From: Pseudomonadota bacterium
GTDB taxonomy: Bacteria; Pseudomonadota; Alphaproteobacteria; Azospirillales; Azospirillaceae
DNA: 29,702 nucleotides
Assembly: GCA_023411035.1 (NCBI GenBank)
Contig: JAEYPE010000262.1
Coordinates: 1 to 29,702, forward strand
Direction: 5' to 3'
In this document: one piece after another, positions 6,770 through 14,394 of the stretch
Layout of the letters: the number at the start of each line of letters is the position of its first letter
Numbering within the stretch: position 1 is the stretch's first letter
Notes under the pieces: model-generated
Databases searched by the model: none
Seen by the model: the letters and a program-made list of their open reading frames with translations, nothing else
Told to the model about the DNA's origin: nothing
Program-made: the position numbers and the translations under genes

Positions 6770-6798
6770 TCCCGGCGGCGCTTCGGCTACGCTGCCGG
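6770..6798 (-). terminator. GC-rich stem-loop downstream of the two-span membrane protein gene
   Basis: CCCGGCGGCGC and GCTGCCGGG arms pair with one or two mismatches around CTTCGGCTAC. It lies 30-58 bases beyond the stop of the minus-strand gene at 6828. There is no clear T-run. It resembles the GGCTACGC/GCTTCGCC style of the terminal palindromes. Confidence 0.4.
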
Positions 6799-6827
6799 GG
6801 GTTGAACGGGGCGCGTGGCGGTCATGG

Positions 6828-7151
6828 TCAGGCCGCCCGGCGGTCGTGCTGGTCGATATGGGTATCGAGACGTTGGGCCAGCCCGTCCACCCGCTCGGAC
6901 AGGCTGTTCAGCAGCGCGAAGACCTCATCGATCGAGTGGCCGGACGGCTGCGGGCGTTGCAACCACATCCGCCAGCCCAGCAGGCCGGTGGCGGACAGGA
7001 TCGCGGCGGCCTGCACGGAGGGGTGCGCGCCGGTCAGGGCCTGGACGGTGGAGCCGATCAGGCCGTTGACGGTGGGGTCATCGGCCAGGGCCACGGCGGC
7101 GGGAAGGCCCGTGCCGACAACGGCCAGAGCGGCGAGGTGGGGCAGTTTCAT
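6828..7151 (-). CDS. Membrane protein with C-terminal coiled coil, holin-like candidate
   Basis: A 107-residue protein. Residues 4-23 are hydrophobic and resemble a signal anchor, ending in ALADD. Residues 45-63 form a second hydrophobic segment followed by basic residues. Residues 73-100 (IDEVFALLNSLSERVDG and on) show heptad spacing typical of a short coiled coil. This topology and a place just after the tail-fibre genes fit a holin or another lysis component, but I do not recognise a family. ATG 7151 follows GGAG on the minus strand; ATG 7169 in frame would only add MPGASP. The hairpin linker at 7161-7197 lies immediately upstream. Confidence 0.65.
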   Translation of the reverse strand: MKLPHLAALAVVGTGLPAAVALADDPTVNGLIGSTVQALTGAHPSVQAAAILSATGLLGWRMWLQRPQPSGHSIDEVFALLNSLSERVDGLAQRLDTHIDQHDRRAA

Positions 7152-7160
7152 GGGGGATGC

Positions 7161-7225
7161 TCCGGGCATGAAAAAGGCGCCTCGCGGGCGCCGGGTCGGT
7201 CTGAGTGTTGGAGTGTTGTCGCGGG
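7161..7225 (-). repeat. Hairpin linker after the fibre gene; direct repeat of 5496-5553
   Basis: The stem GGCGCC-TCGC-GGGCGCC (7176-7192) is followed on the minus strand by five Ts and then CATGCCCGGAG, which supplies the ribosome binding site of the next gene. It matches the copy before the endolysin almost base for base in its first 37 bases. It starts right at the stop codon of the fibre protein gene, so it should end or attenuate fibre transcription. Confidence 0.75.
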
Positions 7226-7765
7226 TCAGATCCCGATGGCGATCCAGTAGAATGCCCCCGTCTCGCCACCCCCTTGCGCTCCCGCTATGCGGGCGGCCCG
7301 GATGGTGGCCGACGCTGCGCCATTGCTCGTCGTCGCGTAGACGTGCTCCACGCCCTCCCCGATGCCGCCCGTGGCCAGCACGACGAAGGGGGCGGTCGAG
7401 AAAGCGCGCGGGAAGGCGACCACGGTCTCGACGGTCGAATAGTATTCGCCGAGTGCCGAGCCGGTGTCGAGAAAGGTCGCGGTCCCCCACTGGAGCAGCA
7501 GGCCGCCGGGCAGCATGTGATACCGGTTGGCGCCGTGCGAGCGGACGGTGAGCCCCAGCACAGTGGCGAGCTGGTCATACTTGGTCGCGTCCAGCGTGCC
7601 GCCGCCGGCCTCGATTGTCCGCGCGACCTCCTCTTGAAGGTGATTGAACATCGACGCGCTGAGCGTGGTCGCCGGGTCGCCGGTCAATGGGTTGCCGTCC
7701 TTGAACCCGTGTTTTCCGGGTCCGTGGAGGTCAGTGGCCTTGGTTGGGGTGTCGATGCGCTTCAT
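7226..7765 (-). CDS. Tail fibre/collar protein with gp53-like C-terminus
   Basis: A 179-residue virion protein. The N-terminus (MKRIDTPTKATDLHGPGKHG, then TGDPATTLSASMFNHLQEEV) is the usual opening of small phage tail-fibre or collar proteins. The C-terminal 85 residues (from LLLQWGTATF to FYWIAIGI) match the beta-rich tip domain of gp53-like fibres, which forms trimers and contacts the cell surface. The start at ATG 7765 has an A-rich leader with AAAAGGGC upstream. It is the last of three consecutive genes for surface-binding proteins and is followed directly by a hairpin. Confidence 0.8.
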   Translation of the reverse strand: MKRIDTPTKATDLHGPGKHGFKDGNPLTGDPATTLSASMFNHLQEEVARTIEAGGGTLDATKYDQLATVLGLTVRSHGANRYHMLPGGLLLQWGTATFLDTGSALGEYYSTVETVVAFPRAFSTAPFVVLATGGIGEGVEHVYATTSNGAASATIRAARIAGAQGGGETGAFYWIAIGI

Positions 7766-7777
7766 TTTTTTGCCCTT

Positions 7778-8530
7778 TTATGCCGGCGTAAAGCTCAGCC
7801 CGTAGGTGTTGACGAAATACTTCTCGACCAACGACAGCCGGGCGGCGTTGGCAATGATGTCCTCGCTGAACACAAGAACGTCGGCGATTGCGCCCCGGAA
7901 CGGCTGCTGGATCGTGCCGTCGTACAAGCTGCCGAGCGACCACTGGTTCGTTCCGGCCGCGTTGTTGGTGGCCGCCGGGGCCGCCGAAACGCCGTTTATC
8001 CGCATCTTGAGCTGCGTCTGGTTGGATGCGGCGATCACCAGGCCCCAGGTGCCGCGCGCGTACGGCAGCGTCGCCATACCGCTGCCGTGGAGGAAATCGA
8101 CGCTCGACGGGCGGATGTTGACGTAGGTTCGGTTGGCAAGGTCATTGAAGCGGCTCATCACCTGCATGTCGGCACCACCGGCCGCCGAGCCGTTCAGCAA
8201 CGCAATGATGGTGAATGGCTGCGTGAAGTCAAAATCGGGGTCCGGATGGCTGTAATGGTCGTCGACCCCGTCGAAGACCGCAGCGGCGTAGCCGCCGATC
8301 TGGGCCGGCGTTAGGGCGGCCTGCCGGCCCGCCGCGGGCTGCGCCCATCCAACCGCCCCCGGCCGCCGGTCGACGAAGGATGCGATGCTGGTACCGCTGC
8401 TGATGGCTGTCGTGGCGGCATCCGCCTGTGCCCAGCTATAGAGGCTGGAGAAACCAAGGATCTGCTGCCCGAGCGGTGTCGCCAGCGGCAAGGCGGGGTT
8501 GTTGAAGGACGTGCTGAGCTTGATCGTCAT
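7778..8530 (-). CDS. Lectin-like (LamG/concanavalin-type) tail protein
   Basis: A 250-residue protein that looks like a carbohydrate-binding beta sandwich. Features are AAAVFDGVDDHY, FTIIALLNG, a strand-rich centre with RTYVNIR and LKMRINGVSA, and the closing GAIADVLVFSEDIIANAAR, where LamG-like domains in phage and secreted proteins typically end. The N-terminus (PLATPLGQQILGFSSLYSWAQ) resembles linkers in fibre-associated proteins. It overlaps the stop of the upstream fibre gene by ATGA and is itself followed by another fibre gene. It is therefore probably a virion adhesin or fibre accessory rather than an enzyme. No catalytic residues are apparent. Confidence 0.7.
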   Translation of the reverse strand: MTIKLSTSFNNPALPLATPLGQQILGFSSLYSWAQADAATTAISSGTSIASFVDRRPGAVGWAQPAAGRQAALTPAQIGGYAAAVFDGVDDHYSHPDPDFDFTQPFTIIALLNGSAAGGADMQVMSRFNDLANRTYVNIRPSSVDFLHGSGMATLPYARGTWGLVIAASNQTQLKMRINGVSAAPAATNNAAGTNQWSLGSLYDGTIQQPFRGAIADVLVFSEDIIANAARLSLVEKYFVNTYGLSFTPA

Positions 8531-10419
8531 GGGACTGGCACCTCGAAGCGGACGGCGTAGTGGTTGACGGTGGCCGGGACGGCGAGGCCGCGGCGCGCCC
8601 AGACGCTTTGCCGGGTCGTCGGGCTGATGAGTTGACCGCGTGCGGCGATCCAGCCTGGGGCGGTCGTGCCGGCGGTCATGGCGTAGTGGAGCTTTTTGTT
8701 GGCACCGGTCGGCGTCGCCACCAGCGTGATGCGGACGGTGTTGGCGCCGGTAATCGCCACGGAAGCAATGCTCCCGAAACCGCTGTTGCTGTCCGTGTAG
8801 CTGAAGCCGTAATTGGTGGTTGCCGGCACCCAGCTCGTGTCCCAAGCCAACGCACCGCCGCCCGGCGGCAGCGCGAACGTCACGTCGATGACGTTGTTCG
8901 TGCGCGTCACGGCCGTGGGCCACAATGGGTTCCAGACTTGCTCGTTGGTGACGACCGCCTCATAGACCAAGGCCAACTGCTCGCCATGCAGCGCGCGGCC
9001 AAGGTCGTTCGGGTGGATCGCGTCGTACAGCGGGCATTGGTACATTGGACCGGCCAGATAGACGCCATTGGCCACTTGGGCGAGGGCAACGCGGTACTGC
9101 TCCTTCGCCGAGTAACTGAAGCTCCCGGAGTTGGTTTGCGCGATGATGATCTTCGGGAGCGCGGCCTGCCCTGTCTGCGCCCGTAAGGCTGGGCGGACCG
9201 TGTTTACGTAGGTGATCAGGTCGCCCGCGTAGCTGGCGTTGCCGTCGTCGTTCTCGCCCTGGACGAGGATGTGTGCCTTGCATTCGGCGGCGCGGCCGTA
9301 AGTCGCTGCGAGCGATGTGGCCTTGGCGGCGGCGGCCATCAAATTCGCCCAACTGTTCGTCCCGCTCTGGAACGAGGAGAGGGGCTGGCTGCCGTACCAG
9401 CACGAGTGCAGCAGGCGGCCCGGCGAGGCGCGGCCCGCCTCGCGGTCCCATGCCTCCAGCGCCACCCCGGCCATGCTCGCAACGTAGGGTCCGACGCCGC
9501 CCGGGTTGGCGTATGGCGCGACGTCGCCGACCACCCCAAAATCCGTTGCCGTGTCTCCGTACGTTTGCGGCGATGCGCCGAGCTGGAGCATATGGTGCGG
9601 GTACAACGTCGGCACGCTTATGCCGGGGTTTCCGTTGCCAGCGTTTGACTGGCCCTGGAACAGCACCAATTCCAGCGGGCGGCTGTCCTGCACCACCGCC
9701 GTGGTTGACCACCCATTGCGGCGCTGGACAACATCTCGGACCATGGTGGAGCCCGCCGGCCCCTCCTGAACCGTGCCGATCAGCAGCGATGCCGTACGGC
9801 GGACATTGGCCGCGTGCGGCAGGCCGCGCATCACGGACGGGGCGAGATAGGCGCGCTCCATGTGCTCGCGCAGCGACTCGTCGCTCAGCCGGAGGCGGAT
9901 TTCACCGACTTGCGTGACGGCGATGAGGAGCTGACCGGCCATATCCGTGATGGCCAGAGCGTCACGCCCGGTGTCCCGCGGCGCGGAGGAGGCGACAGAC
10001 TTCAAGACATCGCCAAGAGCGATGTCCACGTACCCGCTCTGGGCAAAGCCGAGGATGACCCGGTTCAGTAGATCCGTGAATGCGAAATCGTAGGGCGTGA
10101 CATCCCGTGATGGCGGGGCCTCGCCGCGGAGGTGCAAGCCAGCCAGCAACAGTCGCCCAACATCATCCAGCAGCAGGCCGGCGCGGCCTTCGGCATCGAG
10201 CACAGCGTAGGCGCCGTCCACGGCGTCGCGGTACAGTCCGGCGCGTTCGGTGGTGCTCGTCAACGCCGCTTCGACGCGGGCCACCGTGGCCTCACTGGCC
10301 AGCCCTCGCCGCAGTTCGGCCACGGTGGTCAGGGCCGTCCGTGCCCCATCATCGAGCGGCAGCACCTCGGCACCGGTGAGGGGGGCGTCAGCCAGAGGCA
10401 GTTCATGCAGACCGATCAT
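8527..10419 (-). CDS. Tail fibre with an embedded SGNH esterase domain
   Basis: A 630-residue fibre. The N-terminal 40 residues (LPLADAPLTGAEVLPLDDGA) are the common baseplate-proximal fibre start, followed by about 200 residues of mixed shaft. Residues 254-470 form a GDSL/SGNH or sialate-O-acetylesterase-like domain. It shows block I FQGQSNAGNG (S258), block III VQGENDDGN (389-394, N390) and block V YDAIHP (D466, H469), so the catalytic triad is complete. The C-terminal 130 residues are beta-rich. Such fibres remove O-acetyl groups from capsule, LPS or exopolysaccharide during adsorption. The gene follows gp48 with an ATGA overlap, the position of the Mu fibre gene S. Confidence 0.88.
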   Translation of the reverse strand: MIGLHELPLADAPLTGAEVLPLDDGARTALTTVAELRRGLASEATVARVEAALTSTTERAGLYRDAVDGAYAVLDAEGRAGLLLDDVGRLLLAGLHLRGEAPPSRDVTPYDFAFTDLLNRVILGFAQSGYVDIALGDVLKSVASSAPRDTGRDALAITDMAGQLLIAVTQVGEIRLRLSDESLREHMERAYLAPSVMRGLPHAANVRRTASLLIGTVQEGPAGSTMVRDVVQRRNGWSTTAVVQDSRPLELVLFQGQSNAGNGNPGISVPTLYPHHMLQLGASPQTYGDTATDFGVVGDVAPYANPGGVGPYVASMAGVALEAWDREAGRASPGRLLHSCWYGSQPLSSFQSGTNSWANLMAAAAKATSLAATYGRAAECKAHILVQGENDDGNASYAGDLITYVNTVRPALRAQTGQAALPKIIIAQTNSGSFSYSAKEQYRVALAQVANGVYLAGPMYQCPLYDAIHPNDLGRALHGEQLALVYEAVVTNEQVWNPLWPTAVTRTNNVIDVTFALPPGGGALAWDTSWVPATTNYGFSYTDSNSGFGSIASVAITGANTVRITLVATPTGANKKLHYAMTAGTTAPGWIAARGQLISPTTRQSVWARRGLAVPATVNHYAVRFEVPVP

Positions 10420-11084
10420 TCACGAAATCTCCAAGTCAGGGGCACCCCATTGCGCCCGGCCAACGGCGCCTCGGTGCGGGTCCCGATTGCCCCGCCGACA
10501 TAGCCGATAATGACGACGGATTGGGCGGGTGCGTGGCGCCAGACGACGCATTCGAGCGTCGCCGACCCCCAAGCCCTGATCGGCTCGTCGCAGCCCGAGT
10601 TGGTCGTATACGGGTAAGTGCGGCCACCGTACGGGACGTTCAGCCGCCAAGCGTGTGGCCAGCCGGCTTCGGCACTGTTCAGGGCGTCGGTGCAGGCCGA
10701 ACCAGCGGTGAAAGCCGCGAACTCGGTGATCGTGCAGCCGGGAAAGCCGAGAGACGCCGCCAGGGCGATGAAGAAGGCCCGGCTCTGTCCGCCCCGCGCT
10801 GTGATTTGGGCTGCCAGCCGCGCCCGCCGCTCCGCCAAGCCGACCGCTGGGCCAGTGCAGGCGTCCGGCAGCCCGGCGTTGCGCTCCCACGCCGGCAGCA
10901 TCTCCAGCGTCAGCCGGGGATCGGCTTCGTCCAGCAGGCCAAGCGCCCGGTTGTGGACCCGTGCCAGCCCGTCGGCGATGGCTTGGAGCAGCGCATCATC
11001 CGCCGGCCAAGCCGGGCCGGTCGGGCGCAGACCCAGCAGCAGGCCATAGTAGTCATCGCCAGAGGTGGCGGTCACGACAGCCAT
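10416..11084 (-). CDS. Baseplate protein, Mu gp48/YmfQ family (DUF2313)
   Basis: A 222-residue protein. The N-terminal half is typical of YmfQ/gp48: YYGLLLGLRPTGPAWP, then a helix with RVHNRALGLLDEADPR, then LEMLPAWERNAGLPDAC. The centre (RRARLAAQITARGGQS) and the cysteine-containing loop region before ATLECVVWRHAPA follow the family pattern. In Mu this protein joins the baseplate wedge and links it to the tail fibre. It overlaps the upstream baseplate J gene by 13 bases and the downstream fibre gene by an ATGA, matching the Mu order gp47-gp48-S. Confidence 0.92.
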   Translation of the reverse strand: MAVVTATSGDDYYGLLLGLRPTGPAWPADDALLQAIADGLARVHNRALGLLDEADPRLTLEMLPAWERNAGLPDACTGPAVGLAERRARLAAQITARGGQSRAFFIALAASLGFPGCTITEFAAFTAGSACTDALNSAEAGWPHAWRLNVPYGGRTYPYTTNSGCDEPIRAWGSATLECVVWRHAPAQSVVIIGYVGGAIGTRTEAPLAGRNGVPLTWRFRE

Positions 11085-12127
11085 GTGATGTCTCCCAGGA
11101 CCGCGATGTGCCCCGCCGGCGACACCACGTCCGCCGCTGGCGACACGAGATCGTGCCGGTATTCGCCGGTGGCCAGCGAGATCGCCTCGCGCAAGCGGGA
11201 CAGGTACAGCGTCCCGCCCGGCTCGGCCTCACGGGACAGGAAGTCGCGCAGTTCCGCCTCCACCGCCGCCCGCGTGGCGGCACCATCCGGGGTAAGGCGG
11301 ATGGACAGGGCCAGCGGATCAGCCACCGGGGCGAAGACCGTCACCGCCGCGGTGACCGGGCGCAGCACGTCGATGTGCGACGCCACCGCGCTCACCTCCG
11401 TCTCGGTCGGGATGATGTCTGTCCGGCCATCGCACACAAAGGTGACGCCGACCGTGCCCGCCCCGAGATGATGCGGGTAGACCCAGGCCCGCGTGACGCC
11501 GGCCACCTCCAACGCCCACGCCTCATAGTCGGATCGATTCCCACCATGCGGCGGCGCCTGGATGCGAGCGATCAGCCGGGCTCGCAGGTCGGCGTCCGTC
11601 TCGATGTCGGCGCCGCCGGAAACGTCGACCACCACCGCGGTCGACTGCGCACCGGGCACCGGGCTGACCAGCGTCAGCCGCGCGCCCGCCGGCAGGTTGC
11701 CCGCCGCCCCGGCGGTGGTCGCCTGGACGGTCGCGACGATCACCCCGCCGCTCGCCGCCGCATCGGTGGTGACGGTATAGTCGCCGCCGCCCGCACGCTG
11801 CAGCACCGTCCCCGCCGGGACCGTCACACCGTTGCCGGCGGCCATGCTGACGGTCCCGGTAGCGGCGGTAGCCGTCTTGCGCAGGACGCCCCACAGCGAG
11901 GCGTGGCGGTCGAGCCACGCCGTGTCGGCGGTGTCCGGCAGGATTTGCGCCGCCAGATAATCGATGAAGCCGTAGAGGCTGTGCAGCCCCCCGGCCTGCA
12001 CGCGCGCCTGCACCTCGCCGTCGGCGCGGCGCAGCAGCTCGTCAAGCCCCATGCGGGCCAGCAGGTCGGCACGGACCTGCTCGATCAGATCGGGCAGCGC
12101 GGGCCGGATGAAGCCGGTGTCAGCCAT
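11072..12127 (-). CDS. Baseplate J protein, Mu gp47 family
   Basis: A 351-residue wedge protein of the contractile-tail baseplate. The start (FIRPALPDLIEQVRADL), the middle (GTVLQRAGGGDYTVTTDA and PAGARLTLVSPVPG) and the ARLIARIQAPPHGGNRSDYE region are the classic Baseplate_J signatures. The sentence-like motif VTRAWVYPHHLGAGTVGV follows in the right place. ATG 12127 was chosen over an upstream start at 12178 because the family begins with this MADTGF-type sequence and because it overlaps the gp46 stop by 8 bases. It assembles with gp46 and gp48 into the wedges that surround the hub. Confidence 0.95.
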   Translation of the reverse strand: MADTGFIRPALPDLIEQVRADLLARMGLDELLRRADGEVQARVQAGGLHSLYGFIDYLAAQILPDTADTAWLDRHASLWGVLRKTATAATGTVSMAAGNGVTVPAGTVLQRAGGGDYTVTTDAAASGGVIVATVQATTAGAAGNLPAGARLTLVSPVPGAQSTAVVVDVSGGADIETDADLRARLIARIQAPPHGGNRSDYEAWALEVAGVTRAWVYPHHLGAGTVGVTFVCDGRTDIIPTETEVSAVASHIDVLRPVTAAVTVFAPVADPLALSIRLTPDGAATRAAVEAELRDFLSREAEPGGTLYLSRLREAISLATGEYRHDLVSPAADVVSPAGHIAVLGDITWLS

Positions 12128-12563
12128 TGGTGATCGCCTCCCAGGCGTCGTCGAAACGGAGTTCCACGGGCTGGCCATCGCGGCGCCAGATGCGGCAGTA
12201 CAGCGTCAGGCCGTCGGTGCCGCGCCGTTCGGCGCTCACCTCGACGCGCTGGGCCACGCCATCGGTGACCAGCCACGCCAGGGCCTCCTGGGCGTATTCG
12301 CGGGCGCGGTTGATGGTGTCCGGCAGCAGCTTCTCGCGGGACAGCAGCCACAGCCTGGAGCCGATGCGGTCGCCGGTCGCGGTCGGGTAGGTATCGCCCC
12401 ACCATCCCATCTTGCGGTCGGCGGGCAGCACGTCGCCGGGCTGCGCCCGTGCCCAGGTGAACAGGGACATGAGCACCGCCCTGACGAGCGGATCGCCCGT
12501 GGTCAGGTCGAGCGAGAGCGGCGCGCCGTCGATGACGACGGTGCGGTTCATCAATTCGTACAT
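12120..12563 (-). CDS. Baseplate protein, Mu gp46 family
   Basis: A 147-residue protein of the gp46 family, related to the T4 gp25-like wedge proteins. Recognisable parts are LTTGDPLVRAVLMSLFTW near residue 20, then GWWGDTYPTATGDRIGSRLW, then a helix EKLLPDTINRAREYAQEALAW. ATG 12563 is used; an open frame upstream only reads through a terminator-like hairpin. The gene is the first after the PAAR-hydrolase and membrane-protein insert, and its own leader carries that hairpin. It overlaps baseplate J by 8 bases. Confidence 0.92.
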   Translation of the reverse strand: MYELMNRTVVIDGAPLSLDLTTGDPLVRAVLMSLFTWARAQPGDVLPADRKMGWWGDTYPTATGDRIGSRLWLLSREKLLPDTINRAREYAQEALAWLVTDGVAQRVEVSAERRGTDGLTLYCRIWRRDGQPVELRFDDAWEAITNG

Positions 12564-12575
12564 GCAGCCACCATG

Positions 12576-12601
12576 AAAAAAGGCCGCCTCTGGGGCGGCC
12601 T
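12576..12601 (-). terminator. Hairpin plus T6 between the PAAR cargo and gp46
   Basis: On the minus strand AGGCCGCC-CCAGA-GGCGGCCT forms an 8-bp stem running into six Ts. It lies 23 bases after the membrane-protein stop and just before the gp46 leader. It is a good intrinsic terminator, yet it sits inside the baseplate operon, so gp46-48 need readthrough, antitermination or their own promoter. Confidence 0.7.
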
Positions 12602-12624
12602 TGCGCATCGCAAGCTCTATGGCA

Positions 12625-13041
12625 TCAGCGGCGGATACGCCCGATGCGCGTCTTCCAGGCGGGCCTCTGGCTGTCCCAGAAGAGCAGACCCAGGACCGGA
12701 CCGATCAGGAACGGGATGAACACCGACACCGCGAGCGCCACCACGGGCCACAGGCGATGGCGGATGTTCAGCAGCGCGGCCACGCAGTAGAGCGCCAGAC
12801 ACGGCACGACCATGAGGGCGCCGATGGAGGGATCAAGGAACGGCCACGCCGAGACATGCCCGCCAAAATTTCTGAACGCATGGTCCAGCGTCCCGGTCCA
12901 GGCCAGCACGTTGTTCGTGACGGACGCCCCGACCAGCGCCAGAAGCGTCACGGCGTAGAGGCCCGCGGCCACCCCTCGCCGGACACGGTCAGCGAAGGCC
13001 CAGGCTGTAGAGATGCTCAGCAAGCTGACGGCGCCGTTCAT
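12625..13041 (-). CDS. Small integral membrane protein, candidate immunity partner of the PAAR-hydrolase
   Basis: A 138-residue protein with three clear hydrophobic segments: about residues 25-46 (GLYAVTLLALVGAS...), 68-92 (IGALMVVPCLALYCVAALLN) and 98-121 (VVALAVSVFIPFLIGPVLGL). It ends in a basic tail. No family is recognised. ATG 13041 starts 53 bases inside the end of the PAAR-hydrolase gene, so the two are tightly coupled. No Mu baseplate gene is expected here. A membrane protein following a PAAR-lipase is the arrangement of effector-immunity pairs in type VI secretion, where the immunity protein protects the envelope. Alternatives are a holin or an exclusion protein. The function is inferred from context alone. 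Confidence 0.65.
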   Translation of the reverse strand: MNGAVSLLSISTAWAFADRVRRGVAAGLYAVTLLALVGASVTNNVLAWTGTLDHAFRNFGGHVSAWPFLDPSIGALMVVPCLALYCVAALLNIRHRLWPVVALAVSVFIPFLIGPVLGLLFWDSQRPAWKTRIGRIRR

Positions 13042-13903
13042 GTCCCACCTCTCCTGACTCACTGTACCAGAAATGCCCGGCCCCGGCACTGATCTGTGCG
13101 GCAAGGGTGGGCACCGCAATGAGCAACTCGCCATAAGTCATGCCGGCGTGGATGGGGTCGCCCTGCGCCACCAGATCGACCACGATCAGCCTGCGGATGC
13201 GCCATTCGCTGCGCAGTGCCATCAGGAAGGGGGCGGAGATCGGTGCCCCGATGAGCACCAGATGATCCACCACGCCGCCGTACTGGCGAGCGTATTTGAT
13301 GGCCACCTGCGCAGCGACCAGCGAACCGTAGGAATAGCCGATCAGGTTGAATTGCGCCCCCGTGGTCCCGTAATCCTCGATCCCCATGGCCATGCCCAGC
13401 ACCTCGCCCCGCCGCAGCAGTTCGACACCGAACGCGGCGTCGACGAGACGGCGAGGGTCTTCGGACCAATCGGGGGCAATCTGCCAGCGGCTGCGGTTCC
13501 CCAGGGCGACCTGTCCGATGCCGGCCTCGGTCATGGCCTGGAGCATTCCGGCGAGATAGTCGCCCTGCATCCCGGCCCCACCGAAGAAGTAGGACCCACG
13601 ACGCGGCACCAGATCGGCGTAGACCGATGTCTGGAAGGTCGCCAGACGGAACCGGCTCCGGCCGGTCGTGACGTGGCCGCAGCTCGCCGCATGCCCCGCC
13701 CGGCACACCGGGACACCGGCCACACGGAACCACGCCTCACCCTCGGCCATGACTGGAGCGCTGTGCGATGCGTCTCCATGTCCCGCAATTGGGTCCCCAC
13801 GCACGACCACCGGCTGCCCATCGACCCGGCACCATGGGGCGGTCCCGGCAAGCTGGACGCCGCCGGCTTGGTCGAGCCCCTTCACGGCGATTCCGGAGCT
13901 CAT
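12989..13903 (-). CDS. PAAR spike-tip protein fused to an alpha/beta-hydrolase domain
   Basis: A 304-residue protein. Residues 1-85 form a PAAR-type tip: PVVVRGDPIAGHG (H42), H47, then VPVCRAGHAASCGHVTTG (C67, H71, C75, H77) as candidate zinc ligands. PAAR domains cap the spike of contractile tails. Residues 103-304 look like a lipase/esterase-type alpha/beta-hydrolase, with a GGAGMQGDY strand-turn, the nucleophile elbow NLIGYSYGSL (S191), an acid after a strand (D243 or D249) and a late histidine in AGHFWY (H277). The gene starts at ATG 13903 with an ATGA overlap on the gp45 spike gene, so the two are made together. Mu has no such gene. The likely picture is a tip that carries an enzyme into the target envelope. 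The substrate (lipid, peptidoglycan ester, other) is unknown. Confidence 0.8.
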   Translation of the reverse strand: MSSGIAVKGLDQAGGVQLAGTAPWCRVDGQPVVVRGDPIAGHGDASHSAPVMAEGEAWFRVAGVPVCRAGHAASCGHVTTGRSRFRLATFQTSVYADLVPRRGSYFFGGAGMQGDYLAGMLQAMTEAGIGQVALGNRSRWQIAPDWSEDPRRLVDAAFGVELLRRGEVLGMAMGIEDYGTTGAQFNLIGYSYGSLVAAQVAIKYARQYGGVVDHLVLIGAPISAPFLMALRSEWRIRRLIVVDLVAQGDPIHAGMTYGELLIAVPTLAAQISAGAGHFWYSESGEVGHERRRQLAEHLYSLGLR

Positions 13904-14394
13904 CGCAGCACGGCTTCGTAATCGCCGGTCTGCACGACATGGGCGCCGCTGATCTCGATGATCTTGCCGCCGGCCTGAAGCCGGATGTCGTTTTCGGCGG
14001 TCACGTGCAGGTCGCGGCAGGCGATTTCCACGACGCGCCCCCGGCGCAGAACGACGCGGTGGCCGCCCTGCTGATCCTCGTCGGTGAAGATGGCCACCTC
14101 GCCGGGTTGCAGGGAAGTGATGCGGTAGCGGCGGTCGGCCACCACCAGGGCGATGCCGTGGCTGCGGTCTCCGCCGACGAAGCCCACCACCGCCTCGGCC
14201 CCGACATGCGGGTGCGAGGTCCAGCCATAAGGCTCGAAATGCTCCACCCCATCCTTGGTCTCGCCGGCCAGAAGATTGACCTGGATGACCTGCATTCGGC
14301 CTGGACCCACCGCGGTCAGCACCGCTCGGGCGATCATCATCTGAAGGCCGCGCTTGAGGGGCGCGGCCAGCTTGGCGAAGCTGCGTGAATCCAT
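13900..14394 (-). CDS. Baseplate spike protein, Mu gp45 family (baseplate assembly protein V)
   Basis: A 164-residue protein of the gp45 family, the trimeric membrane-piercing spike of Mu-like tails. Residues 25-80 form the OB-fold (VLTAVGPGRMQVIQVNLL, PHVGAEAVVGFVGGD). The C-terminal third is the beta-helix, visible as repeated short strands IEIACRDLHV, ENDIRLQAGG, IIEISGAHVV. It overlaps the upstream hub gene by one base (TGATG) and the downstream PAAR gene by ATGA. The PAAR protein should sit on its tip. Confidence 0.92.
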   Translation of the reverse strand: MDSRSFAKLAAPLKRGLQMMIARAVLTAVGPGRMQVIQVNLLAGETKDGVEHFEPYGWTSHPHVGAEAVVGFVGGDRSHGIALVVADRRYRITSLQPGEVAIFTDEDQQGGHRVVLRRGRVVEIACRDLHVTAENDIRLQAGGKIIEISGAHVVQTGDYEAVLR

